The position numbers and the translations under genes are program-made. Shown piece by piece: positions 1 to 9,506 of a stretch of DNA of 64,000 nucleotides (position 1 is its first letter; each line of letters begins with the position of its first letter). This DNA is from Methanosarcina acetivorans C2A (lineage in GTDB: Archaea; Halobacteriota; Methanosarcinia; Methanosarcinales; Methanosarcinaceae), in assembly GCF_000007345.1 (NCBI RefSeq), contig NC_003552.1, forward strand, positions 3,906,001-3,970,000. Direction: 5' to 3'. Below the pieces are notes generated by a model. It was not told the origin of the DNA. It searched no databases and worked only from the letters and a program-made list of their open reading frames with translations.

Positions 1-1436
1 TCGTCGTTAAGACCCATATAGAAGATAGTGCCTTTCCCTACCTGCCAGTAGCTGAGCATAGGAATCCCGTCTTCCGTGGCTACGAGGGTTGTGGAACCCG
101 TCCTTTCAGTTGCGTTCAGGTATTTGCGGACAGAGATCTCGTCGGTCTTCACGTCTTCCGTGATGCTGCTCTGAAGGACTTCTTCAACCTCGAGCCCGTC
201 TTCTGCTACCTCAACTCCGAGAGGTTTTACAGGCAGGAGCTTAACAAGGTCGACCTCGGTTTTATTGGGTTCAAGGGCTTCGCTTGCAATGAAAACCGCA
301 TTTCCTCCGTTTCGCACGTAATTTTCAATATTATCCACCGAACCGTTGGCAATCGGAGTTTCTTTCTGGGCAAGCACGACAAGCGTATAGTTGTCAAGAG
401 AAGCTGGCAAGGAATCCCGGATTTTCAGGTCACTGTTGGGGAGCAGGGAAAGCGCTGTTTTAGAAGGCAGCTTTCCGTTATCCGTGACATAGAGGATCTG
501 CTGCCCGGAGGTATCCGGAATTGAGATGTAAGCCTTATTGTCAACGGACAGGTCGTCTTTAACATTGAGACTGATCGTGGTAATTCCGGGGTTCAGGTTT
601 TCCAGTGTGAACTGGTTCGTACCGCCTGCAGGAACAGAGAGAGTGAAAGACTTTGAAGTGTTTCCCGAAATTCCTCTCCCGGTCCCAATCTCAATATTTG
701 CACTTTCACTTTCGTAGTTCTTGACCACGCCTGTGTAGCTGTATTCCCCGTCCGTGGCTTCAATCCAGCCGTTAATAATTCCTATATTATCCGCCGGTTT
801 TCCGACCTTTACGAAATTGACCTCAAGCCCGTAGGACTCCGCCAGGTTCTTGGAAGCTACGGGGTCGTCTCCGTTCCAGTTTGTAAAATCCGATATAACA
901 ATGATCCTGCCCCCTTCATCAGCGAGGAGGCGCATACCTGTGGAAATGGCCGCAGAGAGGTCGGCAGTGCTGGCTCCCGGTTTAACTTTTCCGAGGATTT
1001 CTCCGGCAGCTGACGCGCTTTCACCCTCAAGGGTAAGCAGGGGAGTGCTGGAAGCAAGGATTATGCTGTTCTTCTTACTCACATAGCCTTCAGCAATTTC
1101 GACCGCATCCTCAAAACGGGACTCAACCTGCATGCTTGCCGAAGTATCAAGGATGAGCACCGTATGCTCTCCACTGAGAGGCTCGTTTGAGGTGTAATAA
1201 TAGCCTGCAGCCCCGATGGAGAGCAGGATCAGCATAAGGAGCTGGATCAGGAAAAGGGGATCTCGCACAATTTTCGTAAGCGAAGCATAAACCCTTTTTC
1301 GTTCCCTTTCAAGTTTGAGGACAAACATCAGGGAGGGAATCGAAAGCACCGCTGGTTTCGGGCGGAGCATGTAAATGATTATAAGCGGAATGATACTCAG
1401 GAGGGCGGCAAGAGCAAGGGGGTTTTCAAAAGGCAT
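1..1436 (-). CDS. BatA-like membrane protein with VWA domain (C-terminus outside window)
   Basis: The reading frame opens with ATG at 1436 and stays open to the window edge, so about 478 residues are visible and the C-terminus is missing. The first ~20 residues (MPFENPLALAALLSIIPLII) and a segment near residues 55-75 are hydrophobic, as in the BatA N-terminal domain. A von Willebrand factor A domain follows, with a metal-binding DTSAS motif near residue 90. The rest resembles a CARDB-like/gatase-like extracytoplasmic region. Family knowledge: such proteins accompany MoxR ATPases and DUF58 proteins and are thought to help membrane-complex assembly or stress tolerance. Its start lies 3 nt past the DUF58 stop, so the two are surely co-transcribed. 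The fold assignment is good; the substrate is unknown. Confidence 0.8.
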   Translation of the reverse strand, partial: MPFENPLALAALLSIIPLIIIYMLRPKPAVLSIPSLMFVLKLERERKRVYASLTKIVRDPLFLIQLLMLILLSIGAAGYYYTSNEPLSGEHTVLILDTSASMQVESRFEDAVEIAEGYVSKKNSIILASSTPLLTLEGESASAAGEILGKVKPGASTADLSAAISTGMRLLADEGGRIIVISDFTNWNGDDPVASKNLAESYGLEVNFVKVGKPADNIGIINGWIEATDGEYSYTGVVKNYESESANIEIGTGRGISGNTSKSFTLSVPAGGTNQFTLENLNPGITTISLNVKDDLSVDNKAYISIPDTSGQQILYVTDNGKLPSKTALSLLPNSDLKIRDSLPASLDNYTLVVLAQKETPIANGSVDNIENYVRNGGNAVFIASEALEPNKTEVDLVKLLPVKPLGVEVAEDGLEVEEVLQSSITEDVKTDEISVRKYLNATERTGSTTLVATEDGIPMLSYWQVGKGTIFYMGLND

Positions 1437-1439
1437 TTT

Positions 1440-2321
1440 TCAGCGTCTCCTTCTCCTGATCGTATGGTAAAAAGCATTAAAGATAGGGGTGTCGGTTGTG
1501 AAGGTGTAAAACTCGGCTCCGACCTTCATGCAGGTTTTTTTAATACTTGCAGTGTGGTCGTCCAGCTTCTGAGTATAGCGTTCCTTGAACTTTTCACTGA
1601 TATATGTCCTTATATCTTCCCCTGTTTCAAGGTCTATAAGCTTGCTATTTCCCTGGAGGGGGAGTACTTTTTCCGTGGGGTCAAGCACCTGTATAACGAT
1701 AAGGTCATGGTCGGAGAGCCTGTACAGAGCTGTTTCTATTGCCTTCGGGTCCTGCATGAAGTCGGAAATAAGGATTACAAGAGACCTTGACTTGATCACC
1801 TGGCTGTACTTCATAACGGCTTCACTTATGGAAGTGCCCCCTGAGAGTTCAAGTGCGCTGAGCCTGTCGATTGTCCGCATAAGGTTCTTCCTGCCTCTGC
1901 GGGGTCTATTGATATCAATTTCTTCCGTAAAAGTGGATATGGCAAACCTGTCGTTATATTTTGTTACCATGTAAGCAAAACCTGCAGCAAGCATGGCAGA
2001 ATACTCAAACTTCGAGGTCCCCTTTTCGGGGTAGTCCATGCTTTTGCTGGCGTCCAGAAGGATGTGGGTTGTAAGTGTCTTTTCTTCCTCAAACTGCCTC
2101 ACATAGAGCTTTTCAGTCCTCGCATAAGCCTTCCAATCTACATCTTTCAAAGCGTCGCTTGAGTCATACTCCCTGAACCCGATAGTATCGATACCGTGTC
2201 CGCTTCGGGTTGATGGACGGTTCCCGGCATAGACCGTCGATACCCTTTTCCGGACCGAAAAGGTAAAGCGGTCAAGCTGCCTGAAAAAATCCGTTTCGAT
2301 TTTTTGATTTGTGCGAGTCAT
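1440..2321 (-). CDS. DUF58 family protein (VWA-like)
   Basis: This 293-residue protein shows the DUF58 signature in its first half: a GIDTIGFREYDSSDALKDVDW block followed by an ARTEKLYVRQFEEEK segment. A VWA-like domain follows, with LLDASKSMDY as the metal-binding start and SGGTSISEAV as the middle motif. No membrane segments are seen, unlike many bacterial DUF58 proteins. It sits between moxR (about 180 bp upstream) and the BatA-like gene (3 nt downstream), the classic MoxR-DUF58-VWA arrangement. In such operons the DUF58 protein is probably an adaptor or client of the MoxR ATPase; the actual target cannot be told from sequence. Confidence 0.88.
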   Translation of the reverse strand: MTRTNQKIETDFFRQLDRFTFSVRKRVSTVYAGNRPSTRSGHGIDTIGFREYDSSDALKDVDWKAYARTEKLYVRQFEEEKTLTTHILLDASKSMDYPEKGTSKFEYSAMLAAGFAYMVTKYNDRFAISTFTEEIDINRPRRGRKNLMRTIDRLSALELSGGTSISEAVMKYSQVIKSRSLVILISDFMQDPKAIETALYRLSDHDLIVIQVLDPTEKVLPLQGNSKLIDLETGEDIRTYISEKFKERYTQKLDDHTASIKKTCMKVGAEFYTFTTDTPIFNAFYHTIRRRRR

Positions 2322-2499
2322 TCCTGATCTTCAACTGAAAAGCCCGGTTCTGCCGAACCTGAAAAGCCTGGTAAGGTTTTAACCTCAGGGGGATTTTAAC
2401 CTCATATTACATTTCACACAACTCAGTCCTCAGGACCTGCCCGGTTACAGGCCTTTCGGATTTCATTTATCGAATCTACTTGTCGAATCGCTACTCTTT

Positions 2500-3474
2500 T
2501 CATTTGACCTTTTTTAGAATTTCCTCAACGGCTTCATCCGGGGTCATTCCGCTTCTTTCGGCTTCGAAAGTCAGGATCAGTCTGTGGCGGAGAACCGGGT
2601 AAGCCATGTAATCGATGTCCTCCTTACTCACGAAGTTCCTGCCCTGGATCAGGGCTCTTGCCTTTGCTGCAAGGATAAGGCCGATGGATGCACGGGGAGA
2701 TGCCCCGTATTCGATGTGTTCCTTATCTTTGCGGGTCATTGACACAATAGAAAGGACGCGCTGCTGGAGTTCTTCAGAGATCGGAACCTGCCGGGTAAGC
2801 TTCTGTAAATCAAGAAGTGTAGACTTTTCCAGGCCCCTTGTGATCTGTGGGGTTTCGGACTTTGTATAACGGTTGATGATCTCCATTTCCTCTTCAAAGG
2901 AGGGATAGTCTACAAGGATCTTTAAGAGGAAACGGTCCAGCTGGGCTTCGGGAAGAGGGTATGTACCTTCCATTTCAATTGGGTTCTGGGTAGCAAGGAT
3001 AAAGAAGGGGCGGTCAAGCAGAAAAGTATCGTTTCCGACCGTTACCTGTTTTTCCTGCATGGCTTCGAGCAGGGCGGACTGGGTTTTGGGGGATGCACGG
3101 TTGATCTCATCTGCAAGCACGATGTTTGCAAAAACAGGCCCGGGTTCAAACCTGAATTCTTTTTTGTCGCCCTTCTCTTCAATCACGTTGGTTCCTGTGA
3201 TGTCAGAGGGCATCAGGTCAGGGGTACACTGAATTCTGCTGAACTTCAGGTTCATCGCCTTTGCAATCGTGGAGATCATAAGGGTCTTTCCAAGCCCGGG
3301 GTTGCTTTCCACGAGGGCATGCCCTTCACAGAGAATTGAAATTATAATCTGTTCTACTACCCTGTTCTGGCCCACTATGACATTCCCTATTTCTTCAAAG
3401 AAACTTTTAAAAATCCTGCCCGCGTTCTGGTAGGTCGTGCCGGCCTGCCCTGAATCGATATTGTCCTCAGTCAT
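2500..3474 (-). CDS. moxR: MoxR family AAA+ ATPase
   Basis: AAA+ chaperone-like ATPase of the MoxR family. Visible motifs are Walker A (ESNPGLGKTL), Walker B (VLADEINRASPKTQSALLEA) with the MoxR-type LLEAMQE helix, sensor 1 (FILATQNPIE) and the arginine-finger segment QLDRFLLK. The frame can be opened at a GTG at 3507, but the ATG at 3474 has a well-placed AGGGTG ribosome binding site about 8 nt upstream and is preferred (324 residues). MoxR proteins remodel partner proteins carrying VWA domains, and two such partners are encoded directly downstream. Promoter details are not clear in the ~280 bp before it. Confidence 0.92.
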   Translation of the reverse strand: MTEDNIDSGQAGTTYQNAGRIFKSFFEEIGNVIVGQNRVVEQIIISILCEGHALVESNPGLGKTLMISTIAKAMNLKFSRIQCTPDLMPSDITGTNVIEEKGDKKEFRFEPGPVFANIVLADEINRASPKTQSALLEAMQEKQVTVGNDTFLLDRPFFILATQNPIEMEGTYPLPEAQLDRFLLKILVDYPSFEEEMEIINRYTKSETPQITRGLEKSTLLDLQKLTRQVPISEELQQRVLSIVSMTRKDKEHIEYGASPRASIGLILAAKARALIQGRNFVSKEDIDYMAYPVLRHRLILTFEAERSGMTPDEAVEEILKKVK

Positions 3475-3757
3475 ATTTGATACACCCTTTGAATCGCTGT
3501 TTTTCACGGGTTCCGATGCCCTTTCCTGCTAACATTATCCGTTTCTGCAACAGAATGTCATTCAAAACAGCCTGTTGTTCCAAATATAGTCTGTAAGTCT
3601 AATACAGCCTGTAATTAAATCCTGTAATTTCCAAAACTGTGCTCAATAACCTTCGATTAAACCGAATATGGCTAAGTCCAACTTAATATGAATATTTTAC
3701 AATCTTGATATCAATTTTGATATAAATGTTTCATGATCGTAGTGTAAATTTTTCATA

Positions 3758-4651
3758 TTATTCTTCTGCAAGTTGTTCAAAGTAAGTCTGGATGACACTC
3801 CTGTACCCTTCGGGCAGGTTCTCATAATAAGACTGAGAAGCAATGGCTTCCGGGTTGTAGATATCCGACTGAATGAATGATTCGTTGCTCCTCTCTTCCC
3901 CTTCTTCCTGGCTCGTAAAACCCTCCCCTGCACCAGGAGGGATCTGCAAGTCCACTTCCGTGCCTTCAATTATGATAACGGCCGGCTCTCCAAGAAGATC
4001 TTCATTGCTCTGCTGTTCTCCCGACGTCCCGCCGTTTTCCTCCAGGGAAACAAGGTCCGAACCACCCGGAAAGGGAATGTTATCGATTACTTCATCCAGG
4101 TCGGTAGGACTGATAGTTGACTGATACCCGGTATGGACGACATATGCCAGAACCGCAACAGCGAACACGGTTAGCAGGACATCTTTTGCAAGCTTTTTCC
4201 TGTTAAGGAAAGCAGAAGACTGCACAGGCTTAGAATCGATTACGACACTGCCTATAAGGTCGCGGACGATTATATTATCCATATCCCGGTTGTCATAGGC
4301 TGTCCTCATCCTCTCCCTGAGTACAGGATACTTTTCTTCAATCAGGGTAATGGCATCTTTCTTTTCAGCCCTGTAATACCTGACTGCCGTGAGAATAAGC
4401 GAGAGGGCAAAGGAAAGAACAATCAGCCCCAGTGTCTCAAAGACAATTTCAGAACCAAGAATACTATATTTGGAACCGGTATAGGGCTCGAAAGCGGGGA
4501 ACATTAAAAATATATCTCTCATGTTGAAGAGCACAAAAAGGGCATAGAGAACCAGAAACGTTGCAAGCAGGTCTGCAAAAGCATAGAGCCCTCTATATTT
4601 TTTCAGAACCGATTCGTGTTTGTTTATGATTTTTTCAAGCTCCAGAGCCAT
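3758..4651 (-). CDS. Membrane protein of unknown function, first gene of the MoxR operon
   Basis: The frame extends to 4717, but the ATG at 4651 (MALELEKI) is preceded by GGGAG and gives a sensible N-terminus, so it is chosen (297 residues). Three hydrophobic segments can be seen, near residues 25-45, 70-92 and 155-177. Between the second and third lies a basic, probably cytoplasmic stretch, and the last ~115 residues are acidic and low in complexity. The family is not recognised by eye. Its position ahead of moxR-DUF58-VWA suggests a role in the same membrane-associated complex, but the 250-bp gap before moxR leaves co-transcription uncertain. Confidence 0.7.
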   Translation of the reverse strand: MALELEKIINKHESVLKKYRGLYAFADLLATFLVLYALFVLFNMRDIFLMFPAFEPYTGSKYSILGSEIVFETLGLIVLSFALSLILTAVRYYRAEKKDAITLIEEKYPVLRERMRTAYDNRDMDNIIVRDLIGSVVIDSKPVQSSAFLNRKKLAKDVLLTVFAVAVLAYVVHTGYQSTISPTDLDEVIDNIPFPGGSDLVSLEENGGTSGEQQSNEDLLGEPAVIIIEGTEVDLQIPPGAGEGFTSQEEGEERSNESFIQSDIYNPEAIASQSYYENLPEGYRSVIQTYFEQLAEE

Positions 4652-4731
4652 CCCGCTCCCTTCTGCAACCGGAGATCCCGGTGTAATTATTCTTAAGAAT
4701 GTTATATAAAGATGCACAAAGACAGATAAAG

Positions 4732-4793
4732 ATACTATAGGGAGATATTATAGAAAGATACTATATAAAGGTACTATATAAAGATACACGTTC
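4732..4793. repeat. AT-rich direct repeats with tandem TATA-like boxes
   Basis: The block contains several copies of a GATACTATA(TAAAG) word, two of them as TACTATATAAAG in direct tandem. It lies just upstream of the membrane-protein gene starting at 4651. The TATATA cores could serve as archaeal promoter elements or be a small tandem duplication. The rest of the 4652-4957 gap shows no gene. Confidence 0.5.
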
Positions 4794-4957
4794 CAGCTGC
4801 AAATTCTTTCTGTACGTCCTCCTGTAAGTCGCTTCGCAAGTTCCTTCCGTATGCTCTTACCGGAAATACACCCATGTAAGAACTACATTCTGAATGTTCT
4901 GAACCCGGAATTCTTTTCTGAACCCGAAAGCCTTTTTCCGAACCTGCAGGCTTCTGC

Positions 4958-5914
4958 TTATACGAAATTCCTGAAGGCAGGATAGGAACCCAGTACTTTT
5001 AGAGTATTCGCTTTTGACTTTGTACCAGCTTTTGATTTTATATCTTCTAAGGCACCTTTTATAAGTGCATCGCTTGTACAGCCTTCGAAGTCGATGTAGA
5101 AGTAGTAATCTCCAAGTTCCTTTTTGGAAGGCCTCGACTCGATTTTAGTAAGGTTGATTCCCCTTTTTGCAAAAGCTCCCAGAAGTTCGTATAATGCCCC
5201 AGGGCGGTCTTTTTCCAGGTATACGATAAGAGATGTCTTACAGGCCGAATGGCTGACCTTTTCCCTTGAGGTTTCGGGATGGAACTCAGGCTCTTCCCTC
5301 CGGCAGGGCTCAGGGATAGATTTGCCTTCAACACCCGCGGCGTCCATGGTCTGCTCCGATGAAGTCTTTTGCCCTGCCCGGATAATAATAAAACGGGTGT
5401 GGTTTTCCTTTCTGTCCTGGATATTTGAGAGCAGGATTTTGAGCCCGTAACGCTCTGCTGCCTCTGGGGACGCTATTGCTGCCATTTCCTCAAATTCCCC
5501 TGCCAGCCTGGCCGCGTGGGAAGTGCTGCCCGTGCTCCTGAGTTCCGCTTCAGGAAAATGCCTTTTCAGGAAATGCCTGCACTGGGCAAGCCCCTGAGGA
5601 TGGGAAAGAATGACCCGGATCTTATCAGGCCCGCCTTTAGAGAGCAGGCAGTGCTCGATTTTAACAACAATTTCCCCGATAATAACAGCCTCATTTTCAA
5701 GTAGGAGGTCGAGGGTAACTCCTACGGAACCTTCTATGGAGTTTTCCACAGGAATTACAGAGACGTCTGCGTTTCCTTTAACTGCAGCCAGGAAAGCATC
5801 CTCTATGTCTCCAAAATACCGAAACTCGGCATCCTTCAAGCTATTTTTCTGAATCCACAGCTTTGCAGCCCTTTCCGAATACGAGCCTTCCGGCCCCATT
5901 ACACCTATGATCAT
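4958..5914 (-). CDS. pheA: Prephenate dehydratase with ACT domain
   Basis: Converts prephenate to phenylpyruvate in phenylalanine synthesis. The N-terminal catalytic domain begins MIIGVMGPEGSYSE and carries the conserved PVENSIEGSV segment and the catalytic Thr-Arg-Phe block in NHTRFIII. A C-terminal ACT regulatory domain follows, with GALYELLGAFAKRGINL and the ESRP motif used for Phe feedback binding. Between them is a ~45-residue acidic insert that most homologues lack. The frame is open to 5959, but the homologous start is the ATG at 5914. No ribosome binding site precedes it, and a TTTTTATTA element about 28 nt upstream fits a TATA box, so the message may be leaderless. Confidence 0.93.
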   Translation of the reverse strand: MIIGVMGPEGSYSERAAKLWIQKNSLKDAEFRYFGDIEDAFLAAVKGNADVSVIPVENSIEGSVGVTLDLLLENEAVIIGEIVVKIEHCLLSKGGPDKIRVILSHPQGLAQCRHFLKRHFPEAELRSTGSTSHAARLAGEFEEMAAIASPEAAERYGLKILLSNIQDRKENHTRFIIIRAGQKTSSEQTMDAAGVEGKSIPEPCRREEPEFHPETSREKVSHSACKTSLIVYLEKDRPGALYELLGAFAKRGINLTKIESRPSKKELGDYYFYIDFEGCTSDALIKGALEDIKSKAGTKSKANTLKVLGSYPAFRNFV

Positions 5915-5965
5915 CTGAAGCTTAATTGGAGGGAAGGTAATAAAAAGTTTTGATGGCATAGCTGG

Positions 5966-6034
5966 GCCAGCAGAGTTGCGGCTCTACAGTGCGCTGTCCG
6001 TTTCACTCGCTTTGCTCGCTCAAGCGGACTAATT
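5966..6034 (-). repeat. Dispersed repeat copy (inverted relative to the copy near 47.7 kb)
   Basis: Read on the minus strand, this block matches the sequence at 47,667-47,756 over roughly 60 bases with a short internal deletion in the latter. Shared words include GACAGCGCACTG and GAGCCGCAACTCTGC. The core forms a small hairpin (GCAGAG / CTCTGC around CCGCAA). A shorter relic is seen near 29,249-29,277. No coding potential. Confidence 0.7.
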
Positions 6035-6086
6035 TAGGGTTTTAACAATTAGTTTCGTTAAAGAGGGCTAATTTGAGCAATCTAAG

Positions 6087-6959
6087 TTAATTTATTTCAA
6101 AAGGACTTTTTCTGAGATAAAAACTTCCCGGGTTTTCTGTTCTTTCCAGTTCTTCTTGAAGGTCAAGCTTTTCTCCTGTGTTCCAGAGGAGTTCAAATTC
6201 TTCTTTGAGGTTTTTTGCAAACCCGGTGTCCCGGATTTTTACGACTGAAAGGACACGATCCCGGTCTATGGGATGGGGCTGGAAAAGGACAACTATGGTG
6301 TCGTCAACTATTCCGAAACAGGAATAAAAATTCTGGACCAGCCTGATATCAAGGCTTTTTTTCATTTTTTCAAGAACTTCTTCTTCCTGATTGGAGAGTA
6401 TGGAAGTAAGAGCTTTGAAACGCGGGGAAGCCAGCAACCGAATATGGACTCCCCTGTCAATAGCCTTTGTTATTTCCGGAAGCGCGTGGAAAACAATGTA
6501 GACTCCGAAGACTGGAGGAATGATGCAGACCGATTTTTTTACTTCACTATAAACGGATACGGCAAATTTTTTGATTTCGGATTCGGTGATAGCGGTCGTC
6601 CAGAAGATTTCATCCTTTCTTTTTTGATTGGGGATAGCTTTCAGGACCTGCTTTGCTTCTTCGATAGAGCCTTTCAAAACCGCGATCTCCCTTTCAACTT
6701 CTGCTTTTCTCCGTTCAAAAATAGCGTCAAGAGAGATCTCAGGATCTACTGCCCGATATTTTTTTGGCCTTGAAGCCTGGACTTCCACAAACCCTTTCCC
6801 GGCCAGGGACTCAAGGACGGAGTAGATTTTTCCATAGGGCACCTCCGCATCCCTATAGATGGCGCTTGCCTCTGAAACACCCAGTTTCAACAAAGAAAGA
6901 TAGACAGCTGCTTCATAGGCATTAAGACCGACATCCTGCAGGAACCTTTCATTCGGCAT
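6087..6959 (-). CDS. TrmB-family transcriptional regulator
   Basis: 290 residues. The first ~70 residues form the TrmB winged helix: LQDVGLNAYEAAVYLSLLKLG, then VPYGKIYSVLESLAGKGFVE, the usual signature of sugar- or metabolite-responsive archaeal TrmB proteins. A coiled-coil-like helix follows near residues 80-110 (ERRKAEVEREIAVLKGSIEE), then an effector-like domain containing the HALPEITKAIDRGVHIRLL phospholipase-D-like/TrmB-C pattern. It stands alone between pheA and a divergent promoter region, so its target is not obvious. No signs of damage. Confidence 0.88.
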   Translation of the reverse strand: MPNERFLQDVGLNAYEAAVYLSLLKLGVSEASAIYRDAEVPYGKIYSVLESLAGKGFVEVQASRPKKYRAVDPEISLDAIFERRKAEVEREIAVLKGSIEEAKQVLKAIPNQKRKDEIFWTTAITESEIKKFAVSVYSEVKKSVCIIPPVFGVYIVFHALPEITKAIDRGVHIRLLASPRFKALTSILSNQEEEVLEKMKKSLDIRLVQNFYSCFGIVDDTIVVLFQPHPIDRDRVLSVVKIRDTGFAKNLKEEFELLWNTGEKLDLQEELERTENPGSFYLRKSPFEIN

Positions 6960-7112
6960 GCCGAAATTTGGGCTTTAATCTCTTAAAGCAGTTTCGAAAA
7001 TCTGCAGGGTGATACCTGAAAAATACCGATATTTAATGCAAAAAAGGTTTCTGGTATTGGAAAGTACCAGAAAAAATATTCGTGACCTGAAAAATTTACC
7101 TGAATTTCGACT

Positions 7113-7460
7113 TTATTTGAGCAATTTAAGGGCATCTCTGCAGGCTGCTACGGCAGGCGCACCCGAGGTTATGAATATGACATCCATAACTTCCATTATT
7201 TCCTCTTTGGTAGCGCCGTTCTTGAGGGCACTCTGCATCTGTACTACAGTACACCTTTCACACTGTTTGGATGCAACGACTGCAAGAGCTATCATGATCT
7301 TGACCTTTGCAGGCAGGGCCCCATCTGAAAGCAGTTTGTGGTCACATCTCTTGTATTTGTGCAGGAACTCCGGGTCCAATTCCCCAAGGGTTTCCAGAAT
7401 CTGCGGGGTAAAACCCAGCTTCTCACTCATTTTTTCGATTAACTCTTCATGTTCTCCCAT
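7113..7460 (-). CDS. Carboxymuconolactone decarboxylase / AhpD-like protein
   Basis: 115 residues, the normal size for a single-domain CMD protein. The family hallmark is the helical CxxC block [20 protein letters not shown], followed by [20 protein letters not shown]. In AhpD the two Cys and a following His give peroxidase or disulfide-reductase activity; here the position usually held by His is Gln (VVQM), so peroxidase chemistry is uncertain. A role in redox or oxidative defence is an inference from family. It is monocistronic, transcribed away from the ATPase gene at 7960. Confidence 0.85.
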   Translation of the reverse strand: MGEHEELIEKMSEKLGFTPQILETLGELDPEFLHKYKRCDHKLLSDGALPAKVKIMIALAVVASKQCERCTVVQMQSALKNGATKEEIMEVMDVIFITSGAPAVAACRDALKLLK

Positions 7461-7874
7461 ATAGCTAACCCCAATTTTTGTATAATTATTGTTAATTAGA
7501 TTGCATATTATTAATATTAAGGTTTGCTAAACCCAAAATTTATTCCCCTTGACCAGTTTATGGGATTGTATTTTCCAATAACTTTCTCAAAAATAGCTTA
7601 CTTCATAAACTTGACTATATATTGAATTAAATTTTTACTTGCACAGTATAATGTTTTCTGTACTTTAAGGAGGTTTAAAACACGACGAAAATTGCAGCAT
7701 GGTGTACAGCTCAATTTTGATTATATAAGAACACTGGCCGACTCTTCCTCTTGCCTATAGAAACGAAACGTCCTGCATTTTTGCTATGAAATTTATTGAT
7801 TTACTTTATGAAGCCAACAATTTTTATTTCCTGTTTAGCTGTCGCTACTTACATCTAAAATGTAATCTCATAAA
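7461..7874. other. AT-rich intergenic region without a gene
   Basis: No convincing open reading frame. An isolated AGGAGGT at about 7668 is followed only by an 8-codon frame. The region separates the CMD gene from the accessory block and is more AT-rich than the core genes. Confidence 0.5.
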
Positions 7875-7936
7875 TTTATCGTCTATACACGACAAAATTA
7901 ATAAATTTTATCGATTATACTAGATAAGTATATAAA
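7875..7936 (+). promoter_or_regulatory. Paired 21-bp operator-like repeats and TATA box of the DUF4143 ATPase gene
   Basis: Two direct repeats, 7875-7895 and 7907-7927, agree at 16 of 21 positions. Each is also a near-palindrome of the form TTATC-N10-GATAA (GACAA in the first copy). They run directly into TATATAAAT at about 7929-7937. That element is roughly 25 nt before the GTG at 7960, and no ribosome binding site is present, so transcript start and start codon probably coincide (leaderless). The arrangement suggests repression by a dimeric protein bound next to the TATA box; the binder is unknown. Confidence 0.5.
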
Positions 7937-7959
7937 TAAGAAATTCCTGATTATTCTTT

Positions 7960-9297
7960 GTGGAGACAAGGGAGAAACTGAAAAGTGCCATTATCGAATG
8001 GCAGGGAAGAGCATTACCACCATTGCAGAAGCGTAGCTATGAGGCGAACATCGATGCTCCGCACATAAATGACATAGTGGGTGTGAGGAGATGCGGCAAA
8101 ACATACTATATGTATCAACTGATATCAGAACTGCTTGAGAGGGGCGTGCCAAAGAGCAATATATTGTACCTGAACCTTGATGATGACCGCTTGCAGCCGT
8201 TAAATGGGGACGAACTGCAGCTACTGGTAGAAGCTTTCAGGGAAATTCAGGAGGTATCCGCAGAAGACCGTTTGTATCTTTTCCTTGACGAAATCCAGAA
8301 CTTCCCTTCATGGGAACGATGGGTTAAAGGCATCTACGATAGAAAACAGAATGTGAAGTTAGTAATAAGCGGCTCGAATGCATCCCTGCTTTCACAGGAA
8401 ATTTCCACCTTATTAACAGGCAGACATCTGAGCACCAGGATGTTCCCTTTCAGTTTTGCGGAACTCCTGGATTATCATTCGATAACCTTTGATGTGAAAA
8501 CACTCCCTTACTCGGAAGACAGGCCAGTTGTCAAACGCAGATTCAACGAATACCTGGAAAAAGGAGGATTTCCCGAGACCATAGTCTATCCGTCGGTGCA
8601 GCATCGGGAAACATTGCAGTCATACTTTGACGACATCATCTACCGGGATATTATTTCAAGGCACGGAATACGCAATCCCCTGATATTCAAGGACCTGGCG
8701 CTATTCTGCATATCGAACATCGCAAAACCGCACACCTATAACTCTCTCCGAAGGCTGTTTGCCAATTACTCTTCCCTCAGCACGGATGCGATAATCAATT
8801 ACATTGCATACCTTGAGGATGCACTCCTGCTCTTCAGCGTCAACCATTACGATGAATCCCTAAAACAACAGATAAACAAACCCAGGAAATTATATTGTAT
8901 CGATACAGGCATGATCAATGCCGTTTCCTTCAAGCTATCCTCCGATACCGGGAGATTATACGAGAACCTCGTCTTCATCCAGCTCTTACGTTCCGGAAAC
9001 GAGATCTACTACTGGCAGGACCGGAAGGGCCTTGAGGTCGATTTTGTAACAAAGAAAGGACTTGAGCCCTCCCGATTGATGCAGGTCTGCTCGGATTTTT
9101 CCGACCCGAAAACAAAAGAACGCGAAGTGAACGGACTACTGGCCGGGATGAAGAACTTTAAAATGAAAGAAGGGACGATTATCACATCAGATCTTTTTGA
9201 CGAGGAGGTCGTTGACGGGAAGAAGATAAGGTATGTGCCTTTGTGGTACTGGCTGCTTGAGGGTGAATTCAATATGATGAATGATTATTCAATATGA
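7960..9297 (+). CDS. AAA ATPase with DUF4143 C-terminal domain
   Basis: 445 residues from a GTG start. Walker A is VGVRRCGKTYYMYQL (residues ~46-60), Walker B is YLFLDEIQNFPSWERWV, and a sensor-like VISGSNASLL follows, the AAA_14 pattern. The C-terminal DUF4143 region ends in YYWQDRKGLEVDFVTK, which resembles a PD-(D/E)xK nuclease-like core. These proteins are common in archaea and bacteria as lone, mobile, poorly understood ATPases, often in variable regions. No partner gene adjoins it. The start is set by the TATA box 25 nt upstream and the fit to family N-termini. Confidence 0.88.
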   Translation: METREKLKSAIIEWQGRALPPLQKRSYEANIDAPHINDIVGVRRCGKTYYMYQLISELLERGVPKSNILYLNLDDDRLQPLNGDELQLLVEAFREIQEVSAEDRLYLFLDEIQNFPSWERWVKGIYDRKQNVKLVISGSNASLLSQEISTLLTGRHLSTRMFPFSFAELLDYHSITFDVKTLPYSEDRPVVKRRFNEYLEKGGFPETIVYPSVQHRETLQSYFDDIIYRDIISRHGIRNPLIFKDLALFCISNIAKPHTYNSLRRLFANYSSLSTDAIINYIAYLEDALLLFSVNHYDESLKQQINKPRKLYCIDTGMINAVSFKLSSDTGRLYENLVFIQLLRSGNEIYYWQDRKGLEVDFVTKKGLEPSRLMQVCSDFSDPKTKEREVNGLLAGMKNFKMKEGTIITSDLFDEEVVDGKKIRYVPLWYWLLEGEFNMMNDYSI

Positions 9298-9506
9298 TCA
9301 ATGATATGGACATTAAATCCTGTTGAACATTCTAAAATTTAATCCCAATGTAAAGATTTATAGTTCCAGTAGAATCCTATTTAATAAATAAAGTAATTTT
9401 AAATTCGTCCTATCAAAGCTCATAAAGATATGCCATTTAAGAAATCATGTAAAATCGCTAAACGGAAATATTTTGAACATAAACACACTTGATAGATGGT
9501 AATTGA
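9298..9506. other. Short AT-rich gap before the DUF488 operon
   Basis: No gene. It probably holds the promoter of the DUF488 operon (AT-rich words around 9380-9480), but no single TATA box stands out. Confidence 0.35.
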
